Shown: positions 1-5,755, numbered from the stretch's first letter. The stretch: 6,291 bases of DNA from DATBWZ01 sp036514535 (GCA_036514535.1 DATBWZ010000082.1:1-6291); one strand, 5' to 3'. A program made the numbers and translations. Notes: generated by a model not told the origin, from the sequence alone.

Positions 1-369
1 ATTTTTCTCTACCTTTTCGCCCCTCTCTTTCAGAATCCTCACCACCCTGCCAGGCATTGGCGCTGTGAGCACTTGTTTTCCTGAAATCTTTGCCTGCCCA
101 CCTATGCTGCGGAGTTTTTTCCTTCTCTCGTCAATAACTGAAACAGCGTGTCTCTCCCCGTCAATATCCACAATAAAATTCTCCCCATCTGCGGATATGT
201 CAACCTCGTATGATTTTCCGTCAATCAGGATAGAATATACGCATGCCTCTGTCCGGTGCGCGTCAACAAACTTAGCCTTCCTGTTGATCATAACCCTGTA
301 CTGGAAACGGCCTGTTTCCTCAATGCTAACAGGCAGGATCTTACCGTTTACCGTAATCTCGTATTTCAT
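1..369 (-). CDS. Biotin carboxyl carrier protein subunit of an acyl-CoA carboxylase (3' end outside window)
   Basis: The first 123 residues are visible; the C-terminus runs off base 1. Residues 1 to about 97 form a beta-rich N-terminal region with two short similar stretches (ILIDGKSYEVD, FIVDIDGERHAV). From about residue 100 the biotinyl domain begins with TAPMPGRVVRILKERGEKV, the conserved first half of biotin/lipoyl attachment domains. The MKM motif with the biotinylated lysine would follow just outside the window, so it is not seen. By family knowledge this protein carries carboxybiotin from the biotin carboxylase to the carboxyltransferase. The ATG at 369 is chosen because GGAGGAG lies 10 nt upstream. 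The gene overlaps the end of the biotin carboxylase gene by 29 nt, which points to translational coupling and matched amounts of the two subunits. Confidence 0.9.
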   Translation of the reverse strand, partial: MKYEITVNGKILPVSIEETGRFQYRVMINRKAKFVDAHRTEACVYSILIDGKSYEVDISADGENFIVDIDGERHAVSVIDERRKKLRSIGGQAKISGKQVLTAPMPGRVVRILKERGEKVEKN

Positions 370-1882
370 CCCTTGCAAGCTCCTCCATTCTCCCGGCAAT
401 CTTCCATGTTGAGGCTTTTCCCGCGAGCGCCCCGTTGAGTTTTAAAACCCCGGCTGCTGTCTCCTTATCCTTTCTGAATGCTGATATTACCGCAGATATA
501 ATTGCAACCTCTTCGTGAGAATAAGCGCTCTTGAGCGAATCAGGGGTAAATTCCTCATCAATAAAATGTGTATCAAAGTCCCCCTTGATAAATCTCGGAT
601 GATTCATAACCCACTGATGAAATGGCACATTTACCTTTATGCCCTTTATCTTATATTCTTTCAGTGCCCTACGCATCCTTAAAATTGCCTCGTCCCTTGA
701 TTGCGCCCAGACAATAAGTTTTGAGAGGAGGGAATCATAAAATAACGGGACATCCCAGCCATCGTAGATTCCACTGTCATTCCTGATTCCGAAGCCTCCG
801 GCCAGGCGCAACTGTTCAATTTTTCCCGGCGAAGGAATGAAATTGTTCTCCGGATCCTCCGCGCAGATCCTGCATTCAATGGCATGTCCTTTTTGTATTA
901 TATCCTTCTGTTTAAATCTCAATTTATCCCCTGCGGCAATCTCCATCATGGCCTTCACCACATCAACACCGGTAACCCTTTCCGTAATCGGATGTTCAAC
1001 CTGCAATCTGGTGTTTACCTCCATGAAGTAGAAATTCTTATCCGCATCAATCAGAAACTCCATTGTGCCCGCGCAGGTGTATTTTGCCGCTTTTGCGCCT
1101 TTAACAGCGACAGCGCAGATCCTCTCCCGCGTTTTTTTATCAATTGCCGGAGAAGGGGTTTCTTCAATCAGTTTCTGGTGTTTCCTTTGTATTGAGCATT
1201 CCCTCTCAAAAAGATGGATCACATTCCCGGAATGGTCTCCGAGCAGCTGAACCTCTACATGCCTTGGTTTTATCAGAAGTTTCTCAATATAAACGGAATC
1301 GTTGCCAAATGAAGAAACTGCCTCGGATCTCGCCATGGCAAGCGAGCTTTCCAGTTCGGATTCATTCAGAACCCTTCTCATGCCCTTGCCACCGCCGCCT
1401 GCCGCTGCTTTCAGCATTATTGGATAACCGATCTTTTTTGCTATTTTTTTTGCCTCTTTCAGATCTGCTATTGCTTCCTCTGTCCCCGGAACAATCGGCA
1501 CACCTGCAGATAACATTGTCCTGCGGGCCTCTATTTTGTTGCCGAGCTTTATCATTGCTTCAGGAGAAGGTCCGATGAAGACAATTCCCGCCCTAGCACA
1601 CTGCTTTGCAAATTCCGGATTCTCCGCGAGAAACCCGTAGCCGGGGTGGATTGCCTCTGTCTTTGATTTCTTAGCGACCTCAATTATCCTGTTAATATTA
1701 AGATAACTCTCTTTTGCTGGCGAGGGACCTATAAAGTAAGCCTCATCGGCATTCCTGACATGGAGGGAATGCCTGTCCGCATCGGAAAATATTGCCACCG
1801 CTTCAATGTTCATCTCGTGGCAGGCGCGTATAACCCTGATTGCAATCTCGCCGCGATTAGCTATGAGGATTTTTTTGAACAT
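341..1882 (-). CDS. accC: Biotin carboxylase subunit of acyl-CoA carboxylase
   Basis: This 513-residue protein uses ATP and bicarbonate to carboxylate biotin on the carrier protein. The N-terminal domain starts FKKILIANRGEIAIRV and has HPGYGFLAEN at 79-88. The ATP-grasp domain has the glycine loop AAAGGGGKGM at 159-168, HQKLIEETPSP at 235-245 and EVNTRLQVEHP at 288-298. Residues matching known active-site positions of the E. coli enzyme are present at nearly the same numbers: Lys116, Lys158, His208, Lys237, Glu275, Glu288, Arg292, Glu296 and Arg338. The C-terminal domain holds ECRICAEDP at 336-344. About 65 residues extend past the usual 449-residue AccC; similar tails occur in PccA/PycA-type subunits. 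The Shine-Dalgarno is weak (GAGA about 9-12 nt upstream of the ATG), and the leader comes out of the palindromic element upstream. The accC symbol is by family; pccA would also be defensible. Confidence 0.95.
   Translation of the reverse strand: MFKKILIANRGEIAIRVIRACHEMNIEAVAIFSDADRHSLHVRNADEAYFIGPSPAKESYLNINRIIEVAKKSKTEAIHPGYGFLAENPEFAKQCARAGIVFIGPSPEAMIKLGNKIEARRTMLSAGVPIVPGTEEAIADLKEAKKIAKKIGYPIMLKAAAGGGGKGMRRVLNESELESSLAMARSEAVSSFGNDSVYIEKLLIKPRHVEVQLLGDHSGNVIHLFERECSIQRKHQKLIEETPSPAIDKKTRERICAVAVKGAKAAKYTCAGTMEFLIDADKNFYFMEVNTRLQVEHPITERVTGVDVVKAMMEIAAGDKLRFKQKDIIQKGHAIECRICAEDPENNFIPSPGKIEQLRLAGGFGIRNDSGIYDGWDVPLFYDSLLSKLIVWAQSRDEAILRMRRALKEYKIKGIKVNVPFHQWVMNHPRFIKGDFDTHFIDEEFTPDSLKSAYSHEEVAIISAVISAFRKDKETAAGVLKLNGALAGKASTWKIAGRMEELARDEIRDYGKR
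380..386 (-). promoter_or_regulatory. Shine-Dalgarno site of the carrier gene, inside the biotin carboxylase gene
   Basis: On the minus strand GGAGGAG is followed by CTTGCAAGGG and then ATG. The site lies within the last codons of the upstream biotin carboxylase gene, so ribosomes finishing that gene reach it directly. A second purine run (AAGGG) touches the ATG but is too close to act alone. Confidence 0.7.
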
Positions 1883-1887
1883 ATATT

Positions 1888-2023
1888 CTATCTCGCGTCA
1901 GCCATCGGATATGTGCGGTGGAGGTGGCCGAAGCGGGTGCCCATGAGTAACGCAATTGGCTGCGCAGGACAGTCCCTCCCAATGCATGTAATCTTTACTA
2001 CGATGGCTAACGCGTAGTATAGC
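1888..2023. repeat. Imperfect palindromic MITE-like element between two carboxylase genes
   Basis: The 168-nt gap between the carboxyltransferase stop and the biotin carboxylase start carries terminal inverted repeats. Bases 1894-1907 (CGCGTCAGCCATCG) match the reverse complement of 2001-2014 at 13 of 14 positions, and the one mismatch can form a G-U pair in RNA. Looser pairing continues outward (CTAT blocks near 1888-1891 and 2019-2022) and inward (GGAGG at 1920-1924 with CCTCC at 1975-1979). GGACAGTCC at 1967-1975 is a smaller palindrome near the middle. TATATT occurs just outside each end (1882-1887 and 2024-2029) and may be a target duplication. No transposase is encoded. In the operon mRNA it would fold into a long hairpin just ahead of the biotin carboxylase start. 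Identification as a MITE or BIME is inference; the inverted repeat itself is plain. Confidence 0.6.
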
Positions 2024-2050
2024 TATATTGAGATTGAACACTTTTTCACC

Positions 2051-3601
2051 TCACAGCGGTATATTACCGTGCTTCTTTGGCGGGTTTCTGTCCTTCTTGT
2101 TTCTGAGCATTTCCAAGGCATTGATAATCTTAGACCGTGTTTCCTCGGGCTTTATCACCTCATCCACATAACCTAATTCTGCCGCCTTCCAGGGGGATGC
2201 AAACTTTGCTCTGTAATCCTTTACCAGCTGCGACCGCAATTCCTCAGGGCTGCCTGGTTTTTCGAGTTCCTTGCGAAATACAATATTTACCGCGCCATCT
2301 GGTCCCATAACCGCAATCTCCGCTGTCGGATATGCGAAATTAATATCCGCACGGATGTGTCTGCTGCTCATAACGTCGTATGCGCCTCCGTACGCCTTTC
2401 GGGTGATTATTGTAATCTTGGGCACGGTTGCTTCAGCAAAAGCATAAAGCAATTTTGCGCCGTGTTTGATTATTCCGCCGTACTCCTGTGCAGTTCCCGG
2501 AAGATACCCGGGCACATCCACGAAGGTAATCAACGGGATATTGAAACAATCGCAGAACCGGATAAATCTCGCACCCTTTACGCTTGCGTCAATATCAAGG
2601 CAGCCGGCAAGATGCGCTGGCTGATTTGCAACAATTCCAATACTCCGCCCATTCATCCTCGCAAATCCAACGACCATGTTTTTCGCATAACCTGCATGAA
2701 TTTCAAGAAATTCCCCGTTATCCACCACAAGGTTGATTATATCCTTAATATCGTAAGGTTTATTGGGATTATCAGGAACAATTTCATTCAGCCTTGGATC
2801 CCTGCGATTAGGGCTATCCTCGCACGGAACCTGAGGCGGATCCTCCATGTTATTGCCGGGCAAATATTTCAGAAGTTCGCGCACCAACTGCAGGCACTGT
2901 TCGTCGTTTTCTGCTACGAGATGAGAAACGCCGCTCTTTGCCGCGTGAACCTCTGCGCCGCCAAGAGCTTCCTTGGTAACCAACTCATGCGTAACTTCCT
3001 TTATAACCTCAGGCCCTGTTATGAACATATAACTTGTTCCCCTTGTCATTATTATAAAATCAGTTATCGCCGGCGAATAGACCGCTCCACCCGCGCATGG
3101 ACCCATCACTGCGGAGATCTGGGGCACAACCCCGGAGGCAAGGACATTCCGGAGAAATATATCGGCATAGCCTGCAAGACTTACAACCCCTTCCTGGATC
3201 CTTGCGCCGCCGGAATCATTCAATCCGATAACCGGTGCGCCGTTTTTCATTGCCAGGTCCATTATTTTGCAGACTTTTTCAGCAAAGGCTCCTGAAAGCG
3301 AACCGCCGAACACTGTAAAATCCTGTGAAAATACATAAACAAGCCTGCCATCAATCGTGCCATAACCTGTTACCACTGCATCCCCCGGCACCTTCTGCTT
3401 CTCCATATCAAAATCGTAACAGCGGTGGGTGACGAATTTTCCCATTTCCACGAAACTCCCCTTATCAAGAAGCAGATCTACCCGCTCCCTTGCTGTAAGT
3501 TTACCGGATTTATGCTGCTTTTCAATGCGATCTTTTCCGCCGCCCTGTTCCGCCTCACGGTTCAGATTTTCAAGATTCTTAAGCCTTTCCTCTATTCCCA
3601 T
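2051..3601 (-). CDS. Acyl-CoA carboxylase carboxyltransferase subunit, propionyl-CoA type
   Basis: This 516-residue protein belongs to the PccB/MmdA carboxyltransferase family and moves the carboxyl group from carboxybiotin to an acyl-CoA. The N-half has LTARERVDLLLDKGSF at 35-50, the acyl-CoA site around GGARIQEGV at 131-139 and CAGGAVYSPAITDF at 169-182. The C-half has DVPGYLPGTAQEYGGIIKHG at 362-381 and GGAYDVMSSRH at 405-415. Asp409 in the latter corresponds to the aspartate that in actinobacterial PccB favours propionyl-CoA, where acetyl-CoA-preferring AccB enzymes have isoleucine. The C-terminal PPKKHGNIPL is typical of the family and shows the gene is complete. GGAGGT at 3605-3610 lies 3 nt before the ATG. 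Only 25 nt separate it from the upstream regulator gene, so the two should share a transcript. Candidates for the symbol are pccB and mmdA; without the neighbouring genes of the methylmalonyl pathway neither is certain. Confidence 0.95.
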   Translation of the reverse strand: MGIEERLKNLENLNREAEQGGGKDRIEKQHKSGKLTARERVDLLLDKGSFVEMGKFVTHRCYDFDMEKQKVPGDAVVTGYGTIDGRLVYVFSQDFTVFGGSLSGAFAEKVCKIMDLAMKNGAPVIGLNDSGGARIQEGVVSLAGYADIFLRNVLASGVVPQISAVMGPCAGGAVYSPAITDFIIMTRGTSYMFITGPEVIKEVTHELVTKEALGGAEVHAAKSGVSHLVAENDEQCLQLVRELLKYLPGNNMEDPPQVPCEDSPNRRDPRLNEIVPDNPNKPYDIKDIINLVVDNGEFLEIHAGYAKNMVVGFARMNGRSIGIVANQPAHLAGCLDIDASVKGARFIRFCDCFNIPLITFVDVPGYLPGTAQEYGGIIKHGAKLLYAFAEATVPKITIITRKAYGGAYDVMSSRHIRADINFAYPTAEIAVMGPDGAVNIVFRKELEKPGSPEELRSQLVKDYRAKFASPWKAAELGYVDEVIKPEETRSKIINALEMLRNKKDRNPPKKHGNIPL

Positions 3602-3626
3602 AACACCTCCAGAATGGGTTCTACCG

Positions 3627-4190
3627 TTAAGCTATAACCGCAAGCACCCTTGCCGCCTGCGTGCCATGCGAGAGCAATCGGTGCTCAACACGGGAGTCAA
3701 AATAAACGCTGTCCCCCTCTTTCAGATGGATTTTCTCATCACCGTAAACCAGCACAACACGTCCCTTCAGCACCATCAGGAACTCCTCCCCCTCATGGTT
3801 ATAAACCGATTTTTCGTCACCGCCCTTTGTCCTGACTGTAAGCAGGAATGGCTCCATTTTCCGCTCTTTCAGTTTGTACGCCAGGGTCTCATAAGAGTAT
3901 CCATGTTTTACTCCGGAACTGGATATAACCCTGCGCACCTTCTTCCCCCGCCCCCTGCGCACCACTTCTACCTTTTTATCATCGGAGGACTCAGCAAAAA
4001 AATATCCCATGTTTACCTTAAGCACGCCGGCAATTCTTGAGAGCGTAGCAATTGGCGGAGAGACATTCTCGGATTCTATCAGGGAAATCAGGGATGCCGA
4101 AAAGCCCGTTGCCGTTGCAACATCCTGCAGTGTAAAATTGCGTTCCCTCCGGAGTTCCCTTAATTTTTTGCCTATATTAAAATCGGCCAT
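3627..4190 (-). CDS. XRE-family regulator with C-terminal cupin sensor domain
   Basis: This 187-residue protein has a helix-turn-helix at about residues 7-61 (GKKLRELRRERNFTLQDVA, then the recognition helix around SASLISLIESENVSPPIATL). A linker rich in Lys and Arg follows at 72-88. The C-terminal cupin barrel covers about 115-187 and contains NHEGEEFLMVLKGRVVLVYG and LKEGDSVYFDSRVEHRL, so His132, Glu136 and His170 are candidate ligand or metal contacts. Proteins of this design bind DNA through the first domain and sense a small molecule with the cupin. Being first in the carboxylase operon, 25 nt ahead of the carboxyltransferase gene, it probably controls that operon and itself; the ligand cannot be read from sequence. 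The ATG at 4190 is the only usable start in frame near the helix-turn-helix. It lacks a spaced Shine-Dalgarno: AGCAGG abuts it. Confidence 0.92.
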   Translation of the reverse strand: MADFNIGKKLRELRRERNFTLQDVATATGFSASLISLIESENVSPPIATLSRIAGVLKVNMGYFFAESSDDKKVEVVRRGRGKKVRRVISSSGVKHGYSYETLAYKLKERKMEPFLLTVRTKGGDEKSVYNHEGEEFLMVLKGRVVLVYGDEKIHLKEGDSVYFDSRVEHRLLSHGTQAARVLAVIA

Positions 4191-4197
4191 CCTGCTA

Positions 4198-4227
4198 AAG
4201 ATACCATATGTTTTTATCAGGAGTCAA
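4198..4227 (-). promoter_or_regulatory. Candidate sigma70 promoter of the regulator-carboxylase operon
   Basis: On the minus strand TTGACT (4227-4222) is followed by 18 nt and TATCTT (4203-4198). The -10 box ends only 7 nt before the ATG at 4190, so transcription would begin at or a few bases before the start codon, giving a leaderless or near-leaderless message. This fits the missing spaced Shine-Dalgarno. The upstream stretch is AT-rich, as in an UP element. A promoter further upstream is possible. Confidence 0.45.
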
Positions 4228-4249
4228 GGAGTTTTAAATATTGTTAAAA
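4219..4249. promoter_or_regulatory. Candidate operator region over the operon promoter
   Basis: Two AGGAGT direct repeats (4219-4224 and 4227-4232) lie 8 bp apart across the -35 box. Just upstream is a perfect inverted repeat TTTTAA-N6-TTAAAA (4232-4237 and 4244-4249). Either could bind the XRE-cupin regulator. The inverted repeat is AT-only and may be chance in AT-rich DNA. Confidence 0.2.
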
Positions 4250-4290
4250 TTATTTGAGTGTGATTTAAAAAATAATCCTTTATTGCTTCC

Positions 4291-4381
4291 ATGGCCGGCA
4301 TACCCTGCATGCCCTTTTGCCTGCTTTTGTTGCATCTTCTCTGCTTCCGAAGCATTGCCTGTTCCAGGGCTTGATTTTTTT
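4291..4381 (+). repeat. 91-bp direct repeat, left copy
   Basis: This stretch is identical to 6201-6291 except at 4328 (T here, C at 6238), a spacing of 1910 bp. It begins ATGGCCGGCATACCCTGCAT and ends in a run of seven T. Similarity stops sharply at the left edge (TTGCTTCC here, AAAAATTT in the other copy). The right edge of the other copy is lost at the window end, so the repeat may be longer. Internal structure: GGCAT/ATGCC hairpin near the start, palindrome GCTTCCGAAGC, and a terminator-like hairpin before the T run. I do not recognise the family. It lies just upstream of the carboxylase operon promoter and marks the edge of the AT-rich accessory DNA. Confidence 0.9.
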
Positions 4382-4387
4382 CTCTAA

Positions 4388-4540
4388 GAGGTTTTGGGGT
4401 TAAGAGAGTATAAAGAACTTCTTGAAGATATCCATGACCTTGCGGTTGTTGCTGAGCGTCGTGACGAGGTAACAATACCTTTTAAAAAACTGAAGGAAAG
4501 ACTAAAAAAAGATGACCTGCTATTTCTCCTTTTGGAATAG
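4388..4540 (+). pseudogene. C-terminal remnant of an antitoxin-like (Phd/RelB-type) gene
   Basis: After an in-frame TAA at 4385-4387 the plus strand reads through to a TAG at 4538-4540. The peptide contains REYKELLEDIHDLAVVAERR followed by DEVTIPFKKLKERLKKDDLL, a charged helical pattern I associate with C-terminal halves of Phd/YefM- or RelB-like type II antitoxins. No normal start exists: the only candidate is TTG at 4394 with AAGAGG 2 nt ahead, too close for a good ribosome site, and the DNA-binding N-terminus is absent because the left repeat copy lies there. No RelE or ParE toxin follows; a convergent minus-strand region does. I infer a gene truncated by the insertion or recombination that placed the repeat. 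The family assignment is from pattern recognition only. Confidence 0.45.
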
Positions 4541-4679
4541 GGATACAATTATATTGTTTACAAATATCACCAACACTACAGTCTGTATCTGTGGTACATT
4601 CTTGAAGAAATGCCTTTTCATAACTGCCCCCTTTTTGAAATTGTATTTCATGGTACTGAAGTAACCTGATATACTGCAG
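4482..4679 (-). pseudogene. Frame without a start codon encoding a four-cysteine motif; likely gene remnant
   Basis: A 65-codon open frame between TAA at 4680-4682 and TAA at 4482-4484 has no ATG, GTG or TTG ahead of its conserved-looking part. At 4598-4545 it encodes a C-x5-C-x5-C-x4-C motif (ECTTDTDCSVGDIC and on to the fourth Cys). This resembles disulfide-rich repeats of the form C-x-x-D-x-D-C-x-x-G-x-x-C found in secreted proteins. Its first 30 nt overlap the end of the collagen-like gene in another frame, so it could once have been a C-terminal extension of that protein. Alternatively, a single-base insertion in the AAAA run at 4615-4618 would join it to the ATG at 4621, which has AGGGGG 5 nt upstream. 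The final codons are antisense to the antitoxin remnant. Whether it is expressed is unknown. Confidence 0.35.
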
Positions 4680-5445
4680 TTAGTCCATAGAATATTGTAA
4701 AGATGTAATTTCCAGCAACATCTGAAAAAATCATAACCCTAACATTATATGAACAGTTATCATTATCAATAGTCCAGTTAAGGGTACAGTTTAAGAGATT
4801 TGGGTCTGGATACATATTTGGGCCAGCATCATTAAGACACGATAATGTGTTACTTATACAGGAAGTTGAAAGACGATTTCGTTCTATTCCTAAAGTAAAG
4901 AATCCTGTAGTACTTGTATCTTTAAAACTAAACCTTATATTTGTAAGAGTCGTACCATGTGGAAGTACAAGTGGGCATAATAAATTAATTCCACCAAGGG
5001 CCTGTGGATAAATACCACCTTGGGCTCTCACAAATTGTTTGGATGAATTTGGATCAAGAGTTGGAACGCATAAATATCCTGGAATGCTGATATAATTTGT
5101 TATTGGTGTTGAAAATGAAAGCGAAGCAATATTAAGATTTGTAGAAGTAGAAATATCTGCTCCTGTAATTGTATTATTAGCAATATCAAGACTTGTAACA
5201 GCTTCATCAGCAATTGAAGCAGAATTTACACAGTCTGTACAAGGAACTCCTGGCGGTCCTTGAAGTCCTTCTGGTCCCGATGGTCCCTGCAATCCCTGTG
5301 GGCCTTGTGAGCCTTGTGAACCTGTTGCCCCTGTTTCTCCTTTGATACCCTGTGGACCTATATCTCCCTTATCTCCTTTAGGGCCTTGTTGACCTTCACA
5401 TCCTAATACAAACAATATTGCCATAAGCACCGTTAATTTTTTCAT
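4648..5445 (-). CDS. Collagen-like lipoprotein
   Basis: This 265-residue protein begins with a short lipoprotein signal: Lys2, Lys3, a hydrophobic stretch and the lipobox FVLG-Cys16, so it should be lipidated at Cys16 and anchored in the membrane, probably facing the surface. Residues 18-68 are 17 uninterrupted Gly-X-Y triplets (for example GPKGDKGDIGPQG), able to form a collagen-type triple helix. CTDC follows at 69-72. Residues 73-105 hold a degenerate stalk repeat (SIADEAVTSLDIANNTITGADIS, written as two near copies of a V/I-T-x-x-D-I pattern). About 120-265 form a beta-rich C-terminal domain with Cys126, 157, 196, 203, 220 and 231, which I do not recognise. AGGAGG at 5452-5457 lies 6 nt before the ATG. 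The start overlaps the stop of the upstream small gene (ATGA), indicating translational coupling. Role in adhesion or surface display is inference. Confidence 0.85.
   Translation of the reverse strand: MKKLTVLMAILFVLGCEGQQGPKGDKGDIGPQGIKGETGATGSQGSQGPQGLQGPSGPEGLQGPPGVPCTDCVNSASIADEAVTSLDIANNTITGADISTSTNLNIASLSFSTPITNYISIPGYLCVPTLDPNSSKQFVRAQGGIYPQALGGINLLCPLVLPHGTTLTNIRFSFKDTSTTGFFTLGIERNRLSTSCISNTLSCLNDAGPNMYPDPNLLNCTLNWTIDNDNCSYNVRVMIFSDVAGNYIFTIFYGLTAVYQVTSVP
5242..5394 (-). repeat. Gly-X-Y coding repeat (17 triplets)
   Basis: This is the DNA for the collagen-like segment, a 9-nt periodic stretch in which every third codon is Gly. Short near-identical units such as GGTCCC and CCTTGTGAGCC/CCTTGTGAACC on the plus strand recur. 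Such tracts change length by slippage or recombination, so triplet number may vary between strains. Confidence 0.8.
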
Positions 5446-5657
5446 TTTCTTCCTCCTTTGTTTATTAACCTAAGAGTTAATCCAGTAATGCCTTTTGTAA
5501 GTTTGAAAGTTGTATCAAAGTTAAAAGGCAATCCTTCAGAATTAAATCTCTGAATTGTTCCAAGAGTTCTTTCATTAAGGCTTTTTACCTCTCCTTTAAT
5601 GAAATCAACTGAGCCTATGAATATTCCAAGATTATCCTTCAAAAGCATACCCACCAA
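5442..5657 (-). CDS. Small unknown protein coupled to the collagen-like lipoprotein
   Basis: I do not recognise this protein of 68-71 residues. It has a mixed beta-like pattern (NLGIFIGSVDFIKGEV, then GLPFNFDTTFKLTKGITGLT) and ends in a basic tail (NKGGRK). There is no signal peptide, membrane segment or cysteine. The TTG at 5657 has AAGGGAA ending about 10 nt upstream; GTG at 5654 and ATG at 5648 are alternative starts. The last codons contain the Shine-Dalgarno of the lipoprotein gene, and its TGA overlaps the next ATG by 4 nt (ATGA). A near-consensus promoter lies about 30 nt ahead of it. These features support translation, but it could act mainly as a leader cistron for the lipoprotein or be the tail of a truncated gene. 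Confidence 0.5.
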   Translation of the reverse strand: MVGMLLKDNLGIFIGSVDFIKGEVKSLNERTLGTIQRFNSEGLPFNFDTTFKLTKGITGLTLRLINKGGRK

Positions 5658-5683
5658 CCATATAATTCCCTTATTTCTGTTAC

Positions 5684-5700
5684 ACTATATCACCTATAGT
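5684..5700. promoter_or_regulatory. Candidate operator: 6-5-6 inverted repeat over the -10 box
   Basis: ACTATA-TCACC-TATAGT on the plus strand is a perfect inverted repeat whose left arm is the -10 box of the minus-strand promoter. Spacing and size suit a dimeric XRE regulator. A related sequence, TAGTGT, occurs at 5731-5736 as the inverse of ACACTA at 5682-5687, and may be a second site nearer the XRE gene. The divergent XRE protein is the obvious candidate to bind; this is inferred. Confidence 0.5.
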
Positions 5701-5713
5701 TCTTATTTGTCAA
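5684..5713 (-). promoter_or_regulatory. Strong sigma70-type promoter of the small-gene/lipoprotein unit
   Basis: On the minus strand a consensus TTGACA (5713-5708) is followed by 18 nt and TATAGT (5689-5684), preceded by the extended -10 element TG (TGATATAGT). Initiation is expected near 5677, giving a leader of about 20-30 nt before the first start codons. It faces away from the XRE gene, so the spacer works as a divergent control region. Confidence 0.7.
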
Positions 5714-5755
5714 GCAGAAAATCTCACTTTTAGTGTGTTTAACCCTGCTTAAATA

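Noticed and set aside
1920..1980. tRNA-like start (GGAGGTGGCCGAAGCGG resembles a Ser or Leu tRNA 5' half)
   Set aside because: No anticodon stem, TTCRANYC-like T-arm or matching acceptor end follows at the right distance; the G-rich stretch is explained by the palindromic element.
1898..1987. 29-codon minus-strand frame in the gap before the biotin carboxylase gene
   Set aside because: It lies wholly inside the palindromic element, has no ribosome site, and its proline-rich end simply reflects the element's C-rich arm.
2357..3295. Long plus-strand frame of 312 codons
   Set aside because: It is antisense to the strongly conserved carboxyltransferase gene, has an unusual residue make-up rich in Cys, His and Ile, and shows no family motif.
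4224..4475. 83-codon minus-strand frame running through the left repeat
   Set aside because: Its first part is antisense to the antitoxin remnant, its middle is the repeat, and it has no clear ribosome site. The right repeat copy continues into a different sequence with a stop soon after, so it is a chance frame.
4520..4621. 33-codon minus-strand frame with a good ribosome site and a hydrophobic stretch
   Set aside because: It could be a small membrane protein, but the overlapping frame with a four-cysteine motif looks more like real coding sequence, and nothing supports conservation. Kept only as an alternative in the finding on the Cys motif.
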